DNA from: Diphasiastrum complanatum
Lineage: Eukaryota > Streptophyta > Lycopodiopsida > Lycopodiales > Lycopodiaceae
Reading direction: 5' to 3'
DNA length: 64,000 bases
NCBI GenBank assembly: GCA_029204225.1
Contig: CM055105.1
Coordinates: forward strand, 9,579,744 to 9,643,743
The position numbers and the translations under genes are program-made. Of the stretch, positions 54,736-64,000 are shown piece by piece. The notes under the pieces are model-generated. The model searched no databases and had not been told where the DNA came from. It was given only the letters and a program-made list of their open reading frames with translations. Numbering within the stretch: the first letter of the stretch is position 1; every line of letters starts with the position of its first letter.

Positions 54736-55500
54736 ACGATCATTGTTGGTGGAGTATAAAGACTGTTTTGCCTGGAGTTAAAGTGATCTTAAGGGCATTC
54801 CACCAATAGTAGTCCAACACACCATACCCTTGGTGAACGGAGTAGTCCCCAAGGTAAGCCGTTATTACCGCTGCAACCCGAATTATACAGAACTGATCAA
54901 GCAGAAGTTGTAGAAGCTGATGGATGCAAATTTCATCTATGAAATCGAACACACGGAATGGGTATCACCGATAGTTATAGTACCCAAGAAGAACGGCAAA
55001 ATGTGGATTTGTGTGAATCTGAAGGCGCTAAATGCAGTCACCAAAAAGGACCATTTTCCTTTACCATTTATGGAATGTGTCCTCAATAGGGTAGCTGGCG
55101 CCGAAGCCTACAGTTTCCTAGACAGCTTCAGCTACTACAATCAGGTGAAGATAGCCTCCCAGGACCAACACAAAACAGCATTCGCCATGGAATGGAGAAC
55201 CTATGCCTATAAAGTGATGCCATTCGGACTTTGCAATGCCCCAAGCACTTTCCAGCAAGTCAAGCAGGTGGCATTCAAAGATTATTTGCAAAAATTTCTG
55301 GAAATTTTCTTGAAAGATCTGTGCATGCATGGACTAGACTCAGAAAACACTTATCCAACTTGGAGAAGGTGTTACAAAAATGTTGTGAATACCAAATCTC
55401 CCTGAATCCAAAAAAATGTCAATTCTGGGTGACACATGGTTTGATTCTAGGCCATATAGTGTCAAGACACGGGATCGCCACAGATCTATCTAAGATCAGG
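54736..55500 (+). pseudogene. reverse transcriptase of G2
   Basis: Motifs in order: LLVEYKDCFAW, then IYEIEHTEWVSPIVIVPKK, MWICVNLKALNAVTKKDHFP, FLDSFSYYNQ, and YKVMPFGLCNAPSTFQQV. The catalytic YxDD box reads FLKDLCMHG, so its first catalytic Asp is replaced by Lys. After a frameshift near 55370 come YQISLNPKKCQFWV and LGHIVSRHGIA. The mutated active site and the frameshift make it inactive. G1 has the corresponding domain with both Asp kept. Confidence 0.9.
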
Positions 55501-56120
55501 ATCATTGTTGATCTACCACCACTGGGGACGATCCGCGAGGTCTACATTTTCATGGATCATGCTAACTATTATAGGATCTTCATTCTTGATTTTGTGGAGT
55601 TAGCCCGACCAATTTACAAACTCACAACGGATCCACATTGGAACGAGGAAGTCCTAAAGGCTTTTCAGAAGCTTAAGGATGCATTGGTTTCAACACCAAT
55701 CTTACGCCCACCCAATTGGTCCATTGAGTTCCACGTGCATACGGACGCATCCAAATATGCAGTTGAAGCAGTCTTAACCCAGCTAGGTGAACACAAAAAG
55801 GATTTTCCAATCCGATTTGCAAGCCGACAGCTCAGTGATACTGAAATGAATTATTCAACCACAGAGCGGGAAGCATTGGCAATGATCTATGCGGTTAAGA
55901 AATTTCGACACTACTTGATGGCCACACATTTTGCTTTTTATACGGACCATCAACCCTTGCTCTATCACGTTAATAAAACTTGCAACACCAGAAGAATCAC
56001 CAAATGGCTACTTCTGTTGTTGGAGTTTATTTTCAAATAGTAGTTCACAAGGGAAAACAACATTACATGGCAGATCACGTGTCACGAATCAAAGGGAAGG
56101 AAATTGCAACCCAACCCAAC
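55501..56120 (+). pseudogene. RNase H of G2
   Basis: FHVHTDASKYAVEAVLTQ, YSTTEREALAMIYAVKKF and FYTDHQPLLYHVNK supply the acidic residues, followed by RRITKWLLLLLEF. A stop at 56038 and a frameshift precede KQHYMADHVSRI. One RNase H domain only; no second, archaeal-type RNase H was seen before integrase. It aligns closely with G3 16588-17130. Confidence 0.9.
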
Positions 56121-57340
56121 GATGAGCTAGCAAATGTTGCCTTATTTTACGTGGACACAGTACCAGAATGGGTTGCCGACATTGTTGAATATCTAATGTG
56201 GGGCCAACCAGACAAATCTTTACCAAAGGCGGAACAGCGGAAATTGATCTTAAAGGCTAGACCTTATCAACTGATTGTCAGCCAGTTGTATCGAAGAGGT
56301 CCATGTAGAATTCTTCGGCGGTGTATTCTTCCTCATGAGGCCACCCAGATCATTTCGCTTTCACATGAAGGCATGGGTGGGGGTCATTTTGCATCTAACA
56401 ATACAGTTCGCAAGAGCCTACAATCAGGATGTTGGTGGCCAAGGATTCATAAGGATACGAAGGAATACTTGAAAAAGTGTGATGTGCGCCAAAGGGCAAG
56501 GAGACCAATGAGATTGAATTACGACTTACTACACCCGGTCTTAGCCCAAGCACCTTCGAAAAGTGGGGATTGGATTACATCGGTCCAATTCACCCTGCAA
56601 CAAGGAGTTCCCAGGCTCGATACATAATCGTAGCCACAGACTACCTCACCAAATGGGTTGAAGCCAAGGCAGTAAGAGTAGCTGATGCTAGGACCACTGC
56701 CAAGTTCCTTTATGAAAATATCATTATATGCTTCGGATGAGCGGTGGAGCTAGTCAGCGATCGCGAAAGCCATTTCATCAACGAGACCATCAAGGTCCTG
56801 TTGGAGGAATTCTTCGTAATCCACAGAACCAGTACGTCTTATTATCCTCATGGTAATGGGCAAGTAGAATCATCCAATAAGATCATGTGTAGCATTCTCA
56901 CAAAAATAGTTGAAGCTAGCAGATCGGATTAGGAACATAAGTTGCATGCTGCACTGTGGGCATTGAGGACAGCAAATAAAAGAAGCACTGATCAAACACC
57001 CTTCCAATTGGTATATGGTCAGGATATTGTAATGCCAGTAGAGTTTTTAGTCCCTTCATTAAGGATTTCCACCATGCAACGTCTTAATGAGTCCAAATCT
57101 CTACAACTACGCCACGAAGATCTGCATAAACTCTGTGAAACATGCTTACTAGTTGTGCACGCACTGGCAGTTGAAAAGGAAAGACACAAGGCATGGCATG
57201 ATCGCAGGTTACAAAAAAAGGATCTTCGCTCCGGAGATCTAGTCATGATGTATAAAGCCAAGCCGATCAAGGGAAAGTTAAAATTCACAGGCGAAGGTCC
57301 TTATAGGACCAAGGAGCTATGAATTTGGAAAAGCTAGATG
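56121..57340 (+). pseudogene. integrase of G2
   Basis: Zinc region SHEGMGGGHFAS...KKCDVRQRAR (the second Cys of CDVC is changed to Arg). Then a one-base deletion near 56560, which moves the GLDYIGP segment to another frame, ELVSDRESHF (second Asp), and GNGQVESSNK (Glu). FQLVYGQDIVMPVEFLVPSLR and KAWHDRRLQKKD form the C-terminus. Stops are at 56738 and 56930. It aligns with G3 throughout. No chromodomain. Confidence 0.9.
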
Positions 57341-58473
57341 GGACACCATTCGATACACCCATCAACGGTAGTCGGTTGCACAAATACTGGCCATCGCAGT
57401 AAGATAGATCCAAATTGGTGATGGCACCTCAGGGAAAGCTATTCTACTAAACCATCACCGCTATATCTAAGAAGGTCAAGCCAAATCAAGCTAGATCCAT
57501 CCAGATTCAGCCAGATCTGGCAAGATCGAGAAAATCCATTAGAATCCAAAAAGGATCCAGATCCAGATAGGATCAAGAAGGAAGCAGATCATCAGAATGA
57601 CTGATGGATCTACTACCAAGTATCCATCAGAACTTCTAGAGAACCACCAACAATCAGAGAAGCATGGATGAAGTTGATTACCAGTTTACAAAAGTTAAAA
57701 ATCTGAACATCTCTGAAAGAGCACTTTTTTCATGATTTTTTGAGATCCCCTTGGAGATAGCTCTTGAAACTTGGACAGTCACCAAATCTGACCCAGATGC
57801 ATCCATGAAAATCTCTTCGAGAGTTCCTGATGGAGGAATCATCATTTTTTAGTGTATACGAGAGTTCCTAGAAGTTGAATTTTCAGAACCCTCGCAGAGC
57901 CTCAAGATCATCTTACCAACCCTCGCAAGGTGCCTAAATGGAATCAAAGCAGTGAAATTAGCTTGCCAGCATGGTCTGATCTTGAGAATCCAATCATAGG
58001 AACAAGTTGTGCCAGAGATCACTTCCTGCGAGAGTTGAACCCTCGCAGACAGCCTGAACCCTCCCAGAACCTTCGTATAGCAGTCAAATCACCTTCTGAA
58101 CTCTTGCAGACTTCCCTGAGGTCTTAGAAATTTGTGAAGAAGGTGCCTGCCAAAATTTGGGTGGAACTGAACAAGAGAAAGTGGATTTCACCTAATACGC
58201 ACTCTAAATTCCGCTATATAAGGGCTGAATTTGAGTCATTTGTAACCTTTGCTAGCGAAGCTCTGCCGAAATTTACACTGAGATTACCAAGTTCTCCGTT
58301 TGTGACCAAACTTCCTACCAGCTATCATTTGATCATATTGAGCACCGATCTCCACTCTGAACTACACTTCTTGTCATCCAACACTCGTTATTCACAGTTT
58401 TCTGCCGCTTCCACACCCTTCCCATTTTCCACCATTTTTTCTATTTTTCTAACCTCTAATCATCACTGCTAAC
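57341..58473 (+). repeat. second (internal) leader of G2 with CTCGCAGA/CGAGAGTT motif
   Basis: A 1.1-kb non-coding stretch between integrase and the 3' ORF. The first half is GATC-rich (GATCCAGATCC type). The second half (57830-58110) repeats the motif of the 5' leader: TTCGAGAGTTCC, ACGAGAGTTCC, ACCCTCGCAGAGCC, ACCCTCGCAAGG, TGCGAGAGTTGAACCCTCGC, AACTCTTGCAGA. It ends at ATG 58474. The same leader, cut at 18942, is present in G3. Confidence 0.8.
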
Positions 58474-61400
58474 ATGGCCTAATCATCCTTTGAAGACTCT
58501 GGCGCCAAACAGGTGATCCAGTGTGACATCCCCGAGGCCACACAAATTTGACCTCTACCCTCTGACGCTCTGATCCAACCATGGCTACAGACAGCCGGTC
58601 CACTTCTAGCGGCAATGGATTTTTACCCGGCGCTCTTCTATTCTGATATTAACATGGGCTTCGCCCTTCATGATTACGCCACCTAGGACGAGGAAAAGAC
58701 TCATTTTCACTTTTTGTACCAAGTTACAATGTACAAGGTCAGGATTAACGCCGACTCAATGGTTACCATTGGCATTATGTCCGGTGATCGTCAGCCCTTC
58801 TCCCATCGCAACGCCAAAAGTCCGATCAAACCTTTCGTCACCCAAACCGCACCAAAAATCCCCATACAGACTAACAATGGTTACCTGATAGAGGCTATCA
58901 CGGAACCCGTCATTCAGATGGCTGCGCATCTGTTGAATAACTTTTTGGTTAATTCAACATTTCACAAAGACAGAATCCAGTCTAAGTTGCTGAGTCAGAT
59001 AGTGGAATCCTTTCTAGAATTTCCTGGTCCCTCAGTTGTGCCATACGACTGGCATAGCTTCCTCATTCGAGAACTAAACAACTCCATCAAACCCAACAAC
59101 CGTGAGTGTATCACAGCAGGCCCCCTGTTGTGTAACTTTGTCTGCGCACTTCTAGAGACAAAAGTGCGTGGTTTCCAATGCTCATCCCTTTTGTCTACCC
59201 TCGTGCCACATACTAACCTTTATCCACCATCTCAAGCATCCACCTCCTCCCAACTTGCAGTTATTAACACAACGAACAACAAACGAATGCATGGCGCTGC
59301 CTCTACATCCACATCTCCACCTGCTACCCAAAGACGCACCTCCACTACCGCACTAACCACCTCATCAACAACAGCCACTTCTTCTTCCGTGCAGCCCCCC
59401 ACTCCGATTTCAATTGTCGCTACCTCTCTTCTTGTTCCATCCACATCTGTTTCTATCTCCATTCCCATTTCTTCTATTGATATCACTCATATTTCTCTTC
59501 CAGTATCCACTACTCCATCCATCACCATCACATCTTCCATCACTCCTGCCGCCACCATTGCTTCCATTCCATTCAATCCTTTTGATTTTCAACTGTCTCC
59601 CGACACTCTGGAGTGGATGCAAGTCATCAACCCCCACGCCAGACACTTTCTACTCCATCCTCACCTTCTTCCATACTCCACACTACCCTCCAGTTCCCTT
59701 CTGTTCCTCCCATCCTCTCGTTCGGACAAACCGTCCTCACCCTTGTTTCCACAGTTGCTTCTCAAACTCCACCCGCTTTGCCAACAAAGGTTGTCGAGGG
59801 CAACCAACCGTTGCTTGATGACGCATTTGTCCAAACAATGTTTGCACCATCGCCAGATCGGACTGATCCTACCGCCCCAGATGGCATCACATCCAATGAG
59901 AACCTGATAGAAGACAATGACGACGGTACTCCACAAGTCGTCGGGGCCGATACAACACAAGCCCCTTCCAATGCCAGTGTACCGGCTGCTCCCATAGATC
60001 TAACGACGCATACCAAACTCTGGGGAAATACATCTTGGATGCGGTAGCAGCCAAAGCCATTCTGGAAAGTAGGGTACTACATCTGGCGACGAGTAACACA
60101 CAGCTGCGAGCAGACCTCACCAAGCTGCAACAAGAGCTGATTTTGGCTCAACAACACGAACAAGCAGGGCACCAGGAGATTGCCAAGCTGCAGCAGAAGG
60201 AGGAGGGCCTCAACAACTATATGCAAAGCCTCTCCAAAGCATTGACAAAGGCATCCACGAAGGTGCAGGAGCTTCAATCTGAAGCGTCCCAACGGCTTGC
60301 TCCCATCCATGCGCAACTAAACCTTTTGGAAGTAGAGAATATGCGCTTGGGGACGGAGGTCAAAGCCTTACAAGAAGAAAAGCTCATCTGGTTAGCTCAA
60401 CTTGCACCGGACTCAAGGCCGCTTTCTCAATCAGAAATGAAACTTCTACGGCGTTAGGTGCAGGTTTATAGCCAAACCTTAAACAGCTACTAGGCAGAGT
60501 TCAACAAATATCAGGCAAGCGCAATGCATGAGCTCGCCCAGGCCAAGCAAGCCCTCAAGGCTTGCTAGAAATTCATGGAAACGAAGGCCCAGCCCACCGC
60601 CGTGGTAATTCCACCGCCACCTACTTTTGATGCTGCACAGGCCAGTACAAGTCAAGACCAGAGCTAGTAGGCAGTAGGGGGATTTCAACAAGATCAAGGG
60701 TCCGAAGGCCAAGACCAAGGGCAGACAGATACGGCTGCTGAGACGCGAGACCAAGGCCAAGGCAAAACTACCAGCCAAAGCCAAGCCACATCATCCAGAG
60801 GTTCGCGCACGATATCTGCCAGCCGGGCCTTCCGAAGACCAAAGTCCGTGGAGGAGAAAATCAACGAATTTCTATCAAAGTATCCCCACGAGTCATTAAG
60901 AGGCGGCTGGCAGATATCGTTTTTTGCTCAAACAATCAAGGGCAACGAACTGCAAGTATTACCCGCCCTCCAACCACAACCATAGTGGCATCAGTAGTTG
61001 TTCAAAAGAGACCTTGCGGCCATCAGGGCCTATGTGATGAGTCCACAACAATTACGGGTGAACGCGCACTTCCTGCCATGTCCACGAAGATCCAAATGGG
61101 CGGAATGCGGCACCCCTCTGGACAAGATCACACTGCAGAATTTCAATTGGCCGGTAATACCATCAGAATATGGGTGGGCTACGGATGTAGACGCCAGAAG
61201 GGCTCTAGCCGCGTTCGCCAACCAATATATCAATTGTCCTGATCCAACAGTCCGCGCGGCAGTCACTTACGTCCGAGACTTGGAACATCTGATGGGGATC
61301 GAAACTAAATGGGACAATTTTCTTCCATCCATATTCTTTGATGTTAATAAAGCGCTACCTTCAGACAAAATCAAAGATCAGCTGCCAATAGCTTGTGTCT

Positions 61401-61594
61401 ATTACCCAACTGCGCTTCAGGGTGATCCATGGACATGTCGATTCCAAACATGGGTCGACCAAGATTGGCTGCGGGGGGCCCACAAGTCTCTTCACATGCC
61501 AAAGGAATTGAAGAAATTGGACCGCCTCAACTTTATGGAGGACGTCACCACCTACCTCATCCAGCAAAGGCAGGCGAAGAAAATGCTCTACTAA
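58474..61594 (+). pseudogene. extra 3' ORF of gypsy element G2
   Basis: Ancestral start ATG 58474, with stops at 58480, 58549 and 58684, then open to 59907. Later parts are in two other frames (59613-60047, 60035-61594). Domains: N-terminal domain of about 250 residues (WLQTAGPLLAAMDF, NGYLIEAITEPVIQMAAHLL, PYDWHSFLIREL), a long Ser/Thr/Pro linker, a coiled coil (about 60090-60400, LRADLTKLQQELILAQQ), a Gln/Asp/Ser-rich stretch, and a C-terminal domain (60840-61594: WQISFFAQTIKG, FNWPVIPSEYGWATD, VRDLEHLMGIETKWDNFLP). The N-terminal domain is homologous to the G1 3' ORF. No transmembrane segment or known enzyme motif. Function unknown; it might be a gag-like or accessory protein. Confidence 0.7.
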
Positions 61595-61640
61595 ACCGGC
61601 AGAGTGCCAAGGGACCGGCACTACTTCAGGCCGTGGGTCC

Positions 61641-62459
61641 TGTTGGGGGTATTCCCAACAAAGTGTAAATAAATAAAATCATTCAATAAAATGTCTTGTG
61701 AGGGCATGGCATCCTGTGCGCGTAAGCCCATGGCCCAATGAGCACGCAAGTAAAGGTGTAAATAAAATAAACTTGACTTGGGCCTTGGAATTAAAATAAA
61801 ACTAGAGGCCCAAAGTCATGTTTAAACTTAGAGATTACTTTTTAGAGTTGGGTCCAAATTGGGACTCACATGAATCTTGTGATTACCAATGTACTTTTTG
61901 TGGACCCTTGGATCAAGATGGGTCCAAGATGAATGGATAGGATCATTGTGAATATTAGCCAATAGGATTGAGGGCCAAAGGCCTTCCCCATTTTATAAAA
62001 AAGCACCATTTGTACACTATTTTGATGCTTAATGAGAAGGAGGAAACTCTACCAATTTTGGAAGAGAAGCATCCTCATTTGCAATTCAATGCTTGCTATT
62101 GCTCTTGTTGTTTTCGATTGCTTTCAAGTTCATGCTTTTTGGTTTCAATAGTTTATGTTTCTCCTTTAGCAAGTATAATGTGCATTTGAGCTAATCTCCA
62201 CCCTCCCTCTATCTCTCCCTTCTATTTTCTTCTCCTTCCATCTTTTCTAATCATCCCCTTCCTTTCACCTACAATCATGATGAATGTTAGTGTAGAGGAG
62301 TAGAGTTAAGGAGGAGTAGTGTTAGTGGTGAGTAGAATTAAGGGAGAAAGTAGGAAACTAACTAAAAATAGCATCTATGCATAGTCAGGTACCTATCCAG
62401 TGATCTAACCCTTGTTGACAGGCGGGAGGGCTATACTACGCAAGATTTTCAACCCTACA
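61641..62459 (+). repeat. 3' LTR of G2
   Basis: 819 bp, TGTTGGGGGTATTCCCAACA to AACCCTACA, the same length as the 5' LTR with scattered base differences. The purine tract expected just before it is weak (CCGTGGGTCC). Confidence 0.97.
61991..62000 (+). promoter_or_regulatory. TATA box of G2 3' LTR
   Basis: TTTTATAAAA in the same context as in the 5' LTR. In this position it could direct transcription into the copia sequence to the right. Confidence 0.6.
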
Positions 62460-62464
62460 TCCGT

Positions 62465-63067
62465 GCACCTGCAGCTTTAGGTTTCATACAACAAGTCACT
62501 ATAGATCCCCCACCAAAGTCTGCTTATTCTCGCCAACAAGTGGATATAATGCCCAATAAGAGACAATTATTATCTCCTGCTGGTCATACATCTGAGAGCC
62601 TGGAAAATTCTCACTGACCCAAGAATACGGGGTAATCAGTGGGGCCCCCGGTACAGACTGAGATTACTCGTGTAAGGATAGTGTGGGTCCTTTTTCTCAC
62701 TAAGGCATTTAGCTAGACCAATCCCTAGTCAAAATTTGCCCGAACATTTTGCATTCATTCTGAATGTTTAATTACCTCTCACTCTTCTCTCCACTGTCAC
62801 GAACATCAGTAACAGAGAATTGCATGGCTGTCTCAGACGTCTAATTATTTCACAGTTCTTTATGGTTGTCTACAACATCTGCACTAACATTCATTATCAA
62901 TACAAATCAGAACAGCTCTACTCTTCGATTCTCTAGTAAATCAAGATCCTATAATCATTTTATTTCACTATTGTTTTTCTTTGCTACGATAATGAACTTC
63001 TTCACTACGGCCTAAACCCCTTTGTAAATCCCATCAGAGGAATATCAGAACTGATCAAATCCCATCA
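62465..63067 (+). other. right flank of G2, probably containing the 5' LTR of copia C6
   Basis: Non-coding, ending CCCATCA just before an initiator-Met primer site, so the 5' LTR of C6 should end at 63067. Its start was not located. The first 150 bases (to about 62610) include a 50-codon frame (PKSAYSRQQVDIMPNKRQLL) that I do not recognise and that may belong to the sequence G2 landed in. Confidence 0.45.
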
Positions 63068-63070
63068 TAT

Positions 63071-63083
63071 TGGTATCAGAGCC
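63071..63083 (+). promoter_or_regulatory. primer-binding site of copia C6
   Basis: TGGTATCAGAGCC, a perfect initiator-Met tRNA complement, three bases after the likely LTR end and about 145 bases before the gag frame. Confidence 0.85.
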
Positions 63084-63215
63084 TAGGTTTGGATACACTA
63101 GAGTCTTAAGATCTAAAAAACCTAAATCGGTTCATATTTTCAGAGCTAGTTTATATTGATTTGTATTCAATCTCGGTTCTTTGATCTTTATGGAAGGATA
63201 ACCCTAGAATTCTAA

Positions 63216-64000
63216 TTGATCAATAAGCTCAACGGAAATGATTTCCACGTGTGGAAATTAAAAATGAGGATGATACTAATAAAAAAGAAGCTATGGGTAA
63301 ATGCTTCAACAGCGAGACTGGCTGAACTAGAACTACTATCCATATGGGAGGCAAAGGATGGCAAAGCACTTGTTATTGTATCCTTAAATCTGAAAGATAC
63401 TCAGGTAGCTCATGTGTCAAATTATTCTACTTCAAAAGAAGCATGGGATATTTTGACAAGCATTTATGAAACATAATATGTATCAAGTCGTCTCTTTCTG
63501 AGAAAGAAGTTCCTTACCCTCAAAATAAGCGAAGGAATCTTAATCAGTGATCATTTGAATGAGTTCAGATAGTTGTTGAATCAATTGGCTGCAATAGGTT
63601 CACCTATCTCTGAAGAAGATTCTACTATGTCTCTTCTTGCCAATCTTCCTCCCTCCTAAGACAACATGGTATTGCTTTTGAGCAATACTCATGCGTTGTC
63701 ACTTCAGAAGCAGACAACAAGTCTACTACATGAAGAAGTAAGGAGAAAAAACTTATCTACAACAAGTAACAAGACAATGGCCTTGTACTCTAATAAGCAA
63801 CAATTCAAGAAGAAGAACATGAAAGATAAGAAGACAAAAGCTGAGTAGATAGATTCAATGCAACAACAACAACATAGTTGACAACAATCTGCCAAGGCCA
63901 AACTCTTTTGCAAATGTTGCAAGTGAACCAATCACGACATCAAGGACTGTCGGATTCTCAAGCATAATGAAGTGAAGAAGAAGATGCAATAGCACCAAGA
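63216..64000 (+). pseudogene. copia gag (C6), cut by window end
   Basis: Gag of a copia element in one frame from about 63216 to the window end. It shows NGNDFHVWKLKMRMILIKK, a VSNYSTSKEAWDILTSIYE segment, FLRKKFLTLKI, NQLAAIGSPISEEDSTM, LLANLPPS, a Lys-rich linker, and zinc knuckle CKCCK.TNHDIKDC near 63905-63945. Stops interrupt it at about 63474, 63570, 63657, 63846, 63879, 63924 and 63990. Most can be read as CAA, CAG or CGA to stop by C-to-T change, including the one inside the knuckle. No frameshift. It is related to the gag of C1 (MALLSSLPSTYENWV at the same place). The rest of the element lies beyond the window. Confidence 0.85.

Larger units (their letters stand above)
49781..62459 (+). 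mobile_element. full-length Ty3/gypsy element G2
   Basis: A 12.7-kb element with two LTRs of 819 bp each and an internal region in the order primer site, repeat-rich leader, gag, protease, reverse transcriptase, RNase H, integrase, second repeat-rich leader, extra 3' ORF. The flanking pentamers are TCCAT (49776-49780) and TCCGT (62460-62464), a target duplication with one mismatch. All ORFs carry stops or frameshifts. The tRNA-Asp-like primer, absence of a chromodomain and presence of a 3' ORF suggest an Athila/Tat-like non-chromovirus lineage; the clade is inference. Fragments G3 and G4 belong to the same family. Confidence 0.95.

Noticed and set aside
59232-59646. Minus-strand frames opposite the Ser/Thr/Pro linker of the G2 3' ORF
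   Set aside because: Shadow frames of a low-complexity coding linker on the other strand.

Overview
This is nuclear DNA of a land plant, AT-rich and packed with decayed transposable elements. The evidence is plant-type Ty3/gypsy and Ty1/copia LTR retrotransposons primed by tRNA-Asp-like and initiator-Met tRNA sites, a plant non-LTR element, one intron-bearing host gene (LSM6) and a broken pectin methylesterase gene. The protein flavour of the LINE and of the gypsy families reminded me of ferns rather than flowering plants, but that is a weak impression and the species cannot be fixed from the window. I saw no prokaryotic, plasmid or organellar genes, no tRNA or rRNA genes and no CRISPR array.

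Layout. 1-2632: minus-strand gag region of a gypsy copy (called G4 here) cut off by the window edge. 2633-4060: minus-strand copia gag/protease fragment (C1). 4061-7969: minus-strand 5' end of a gypsy element (G5): LTR, primer site, and a long leader made of short motif repeats. 7970-16560: plus-strand gypsy element G1 lacking its 5' end, with reverse transcriptase, RNase H, integrase, two 25-bp repeat arrays and an extra 3' ORF. 16568-19560: a second RNase H-integrase block of another gypsy copy (G3), joined tail to head to G1 and ending in a truncated LTR. 19561-22319: GC-rich repeats and an iMet primer site of an unassigned element. 22320-28000: fragments of two copia copies (C2 minus, C3 plus) around a minus-strand gypsy gag (G6). 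28000-31213: no recognisable gene. 31219-34085: a copia element with both LTRs, matching target-site duplications and a large internal deletion (C4). 34828-37450: decayed minus-strand LINE. 38297-40433: LSM6 on the minus strand. 41437-43275: pectinesterase pseudogene. 45561-45713: a patch of an endonuclease-encoding element. 46401-48500: 3' half of a copia copy with its LTR (C5). 49781-62459: a full-length gypsy element G2 with 819-bp LTRs. 62460-64000: start of another copia element (C6).

The most interesting theme is the organisation of the gypsy family. Two diverged members (G1/G5 and G2/G3) share an extra ORF downstream of integrase whose N-terminal domain is recognisably homologous between them. 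In G2 both gag and the extra ORF are preceded by a leader of about 1.1-1.3 kb filled with a short repeated motif (CTCGCAGA/CGAGAGTT type). In G1/G5 the corresponding positions carry a different motif (ATCTCAACCGAYG, 25-bp period). So the position of the repeat-filled leaders is conserved while the repeat sequence is not. Most coding regions here are broken by nonsense codons that fit C-to-T (or G-to-A) change, often with the frame otherwise intact, as expected for methylated, silenced elements.

Only LSM6 looks like a living host gene. Positions of element ends come from direct comparison of copies within the window; family names rest on protein motifs; clade placement and function of the extra ORF are inference.
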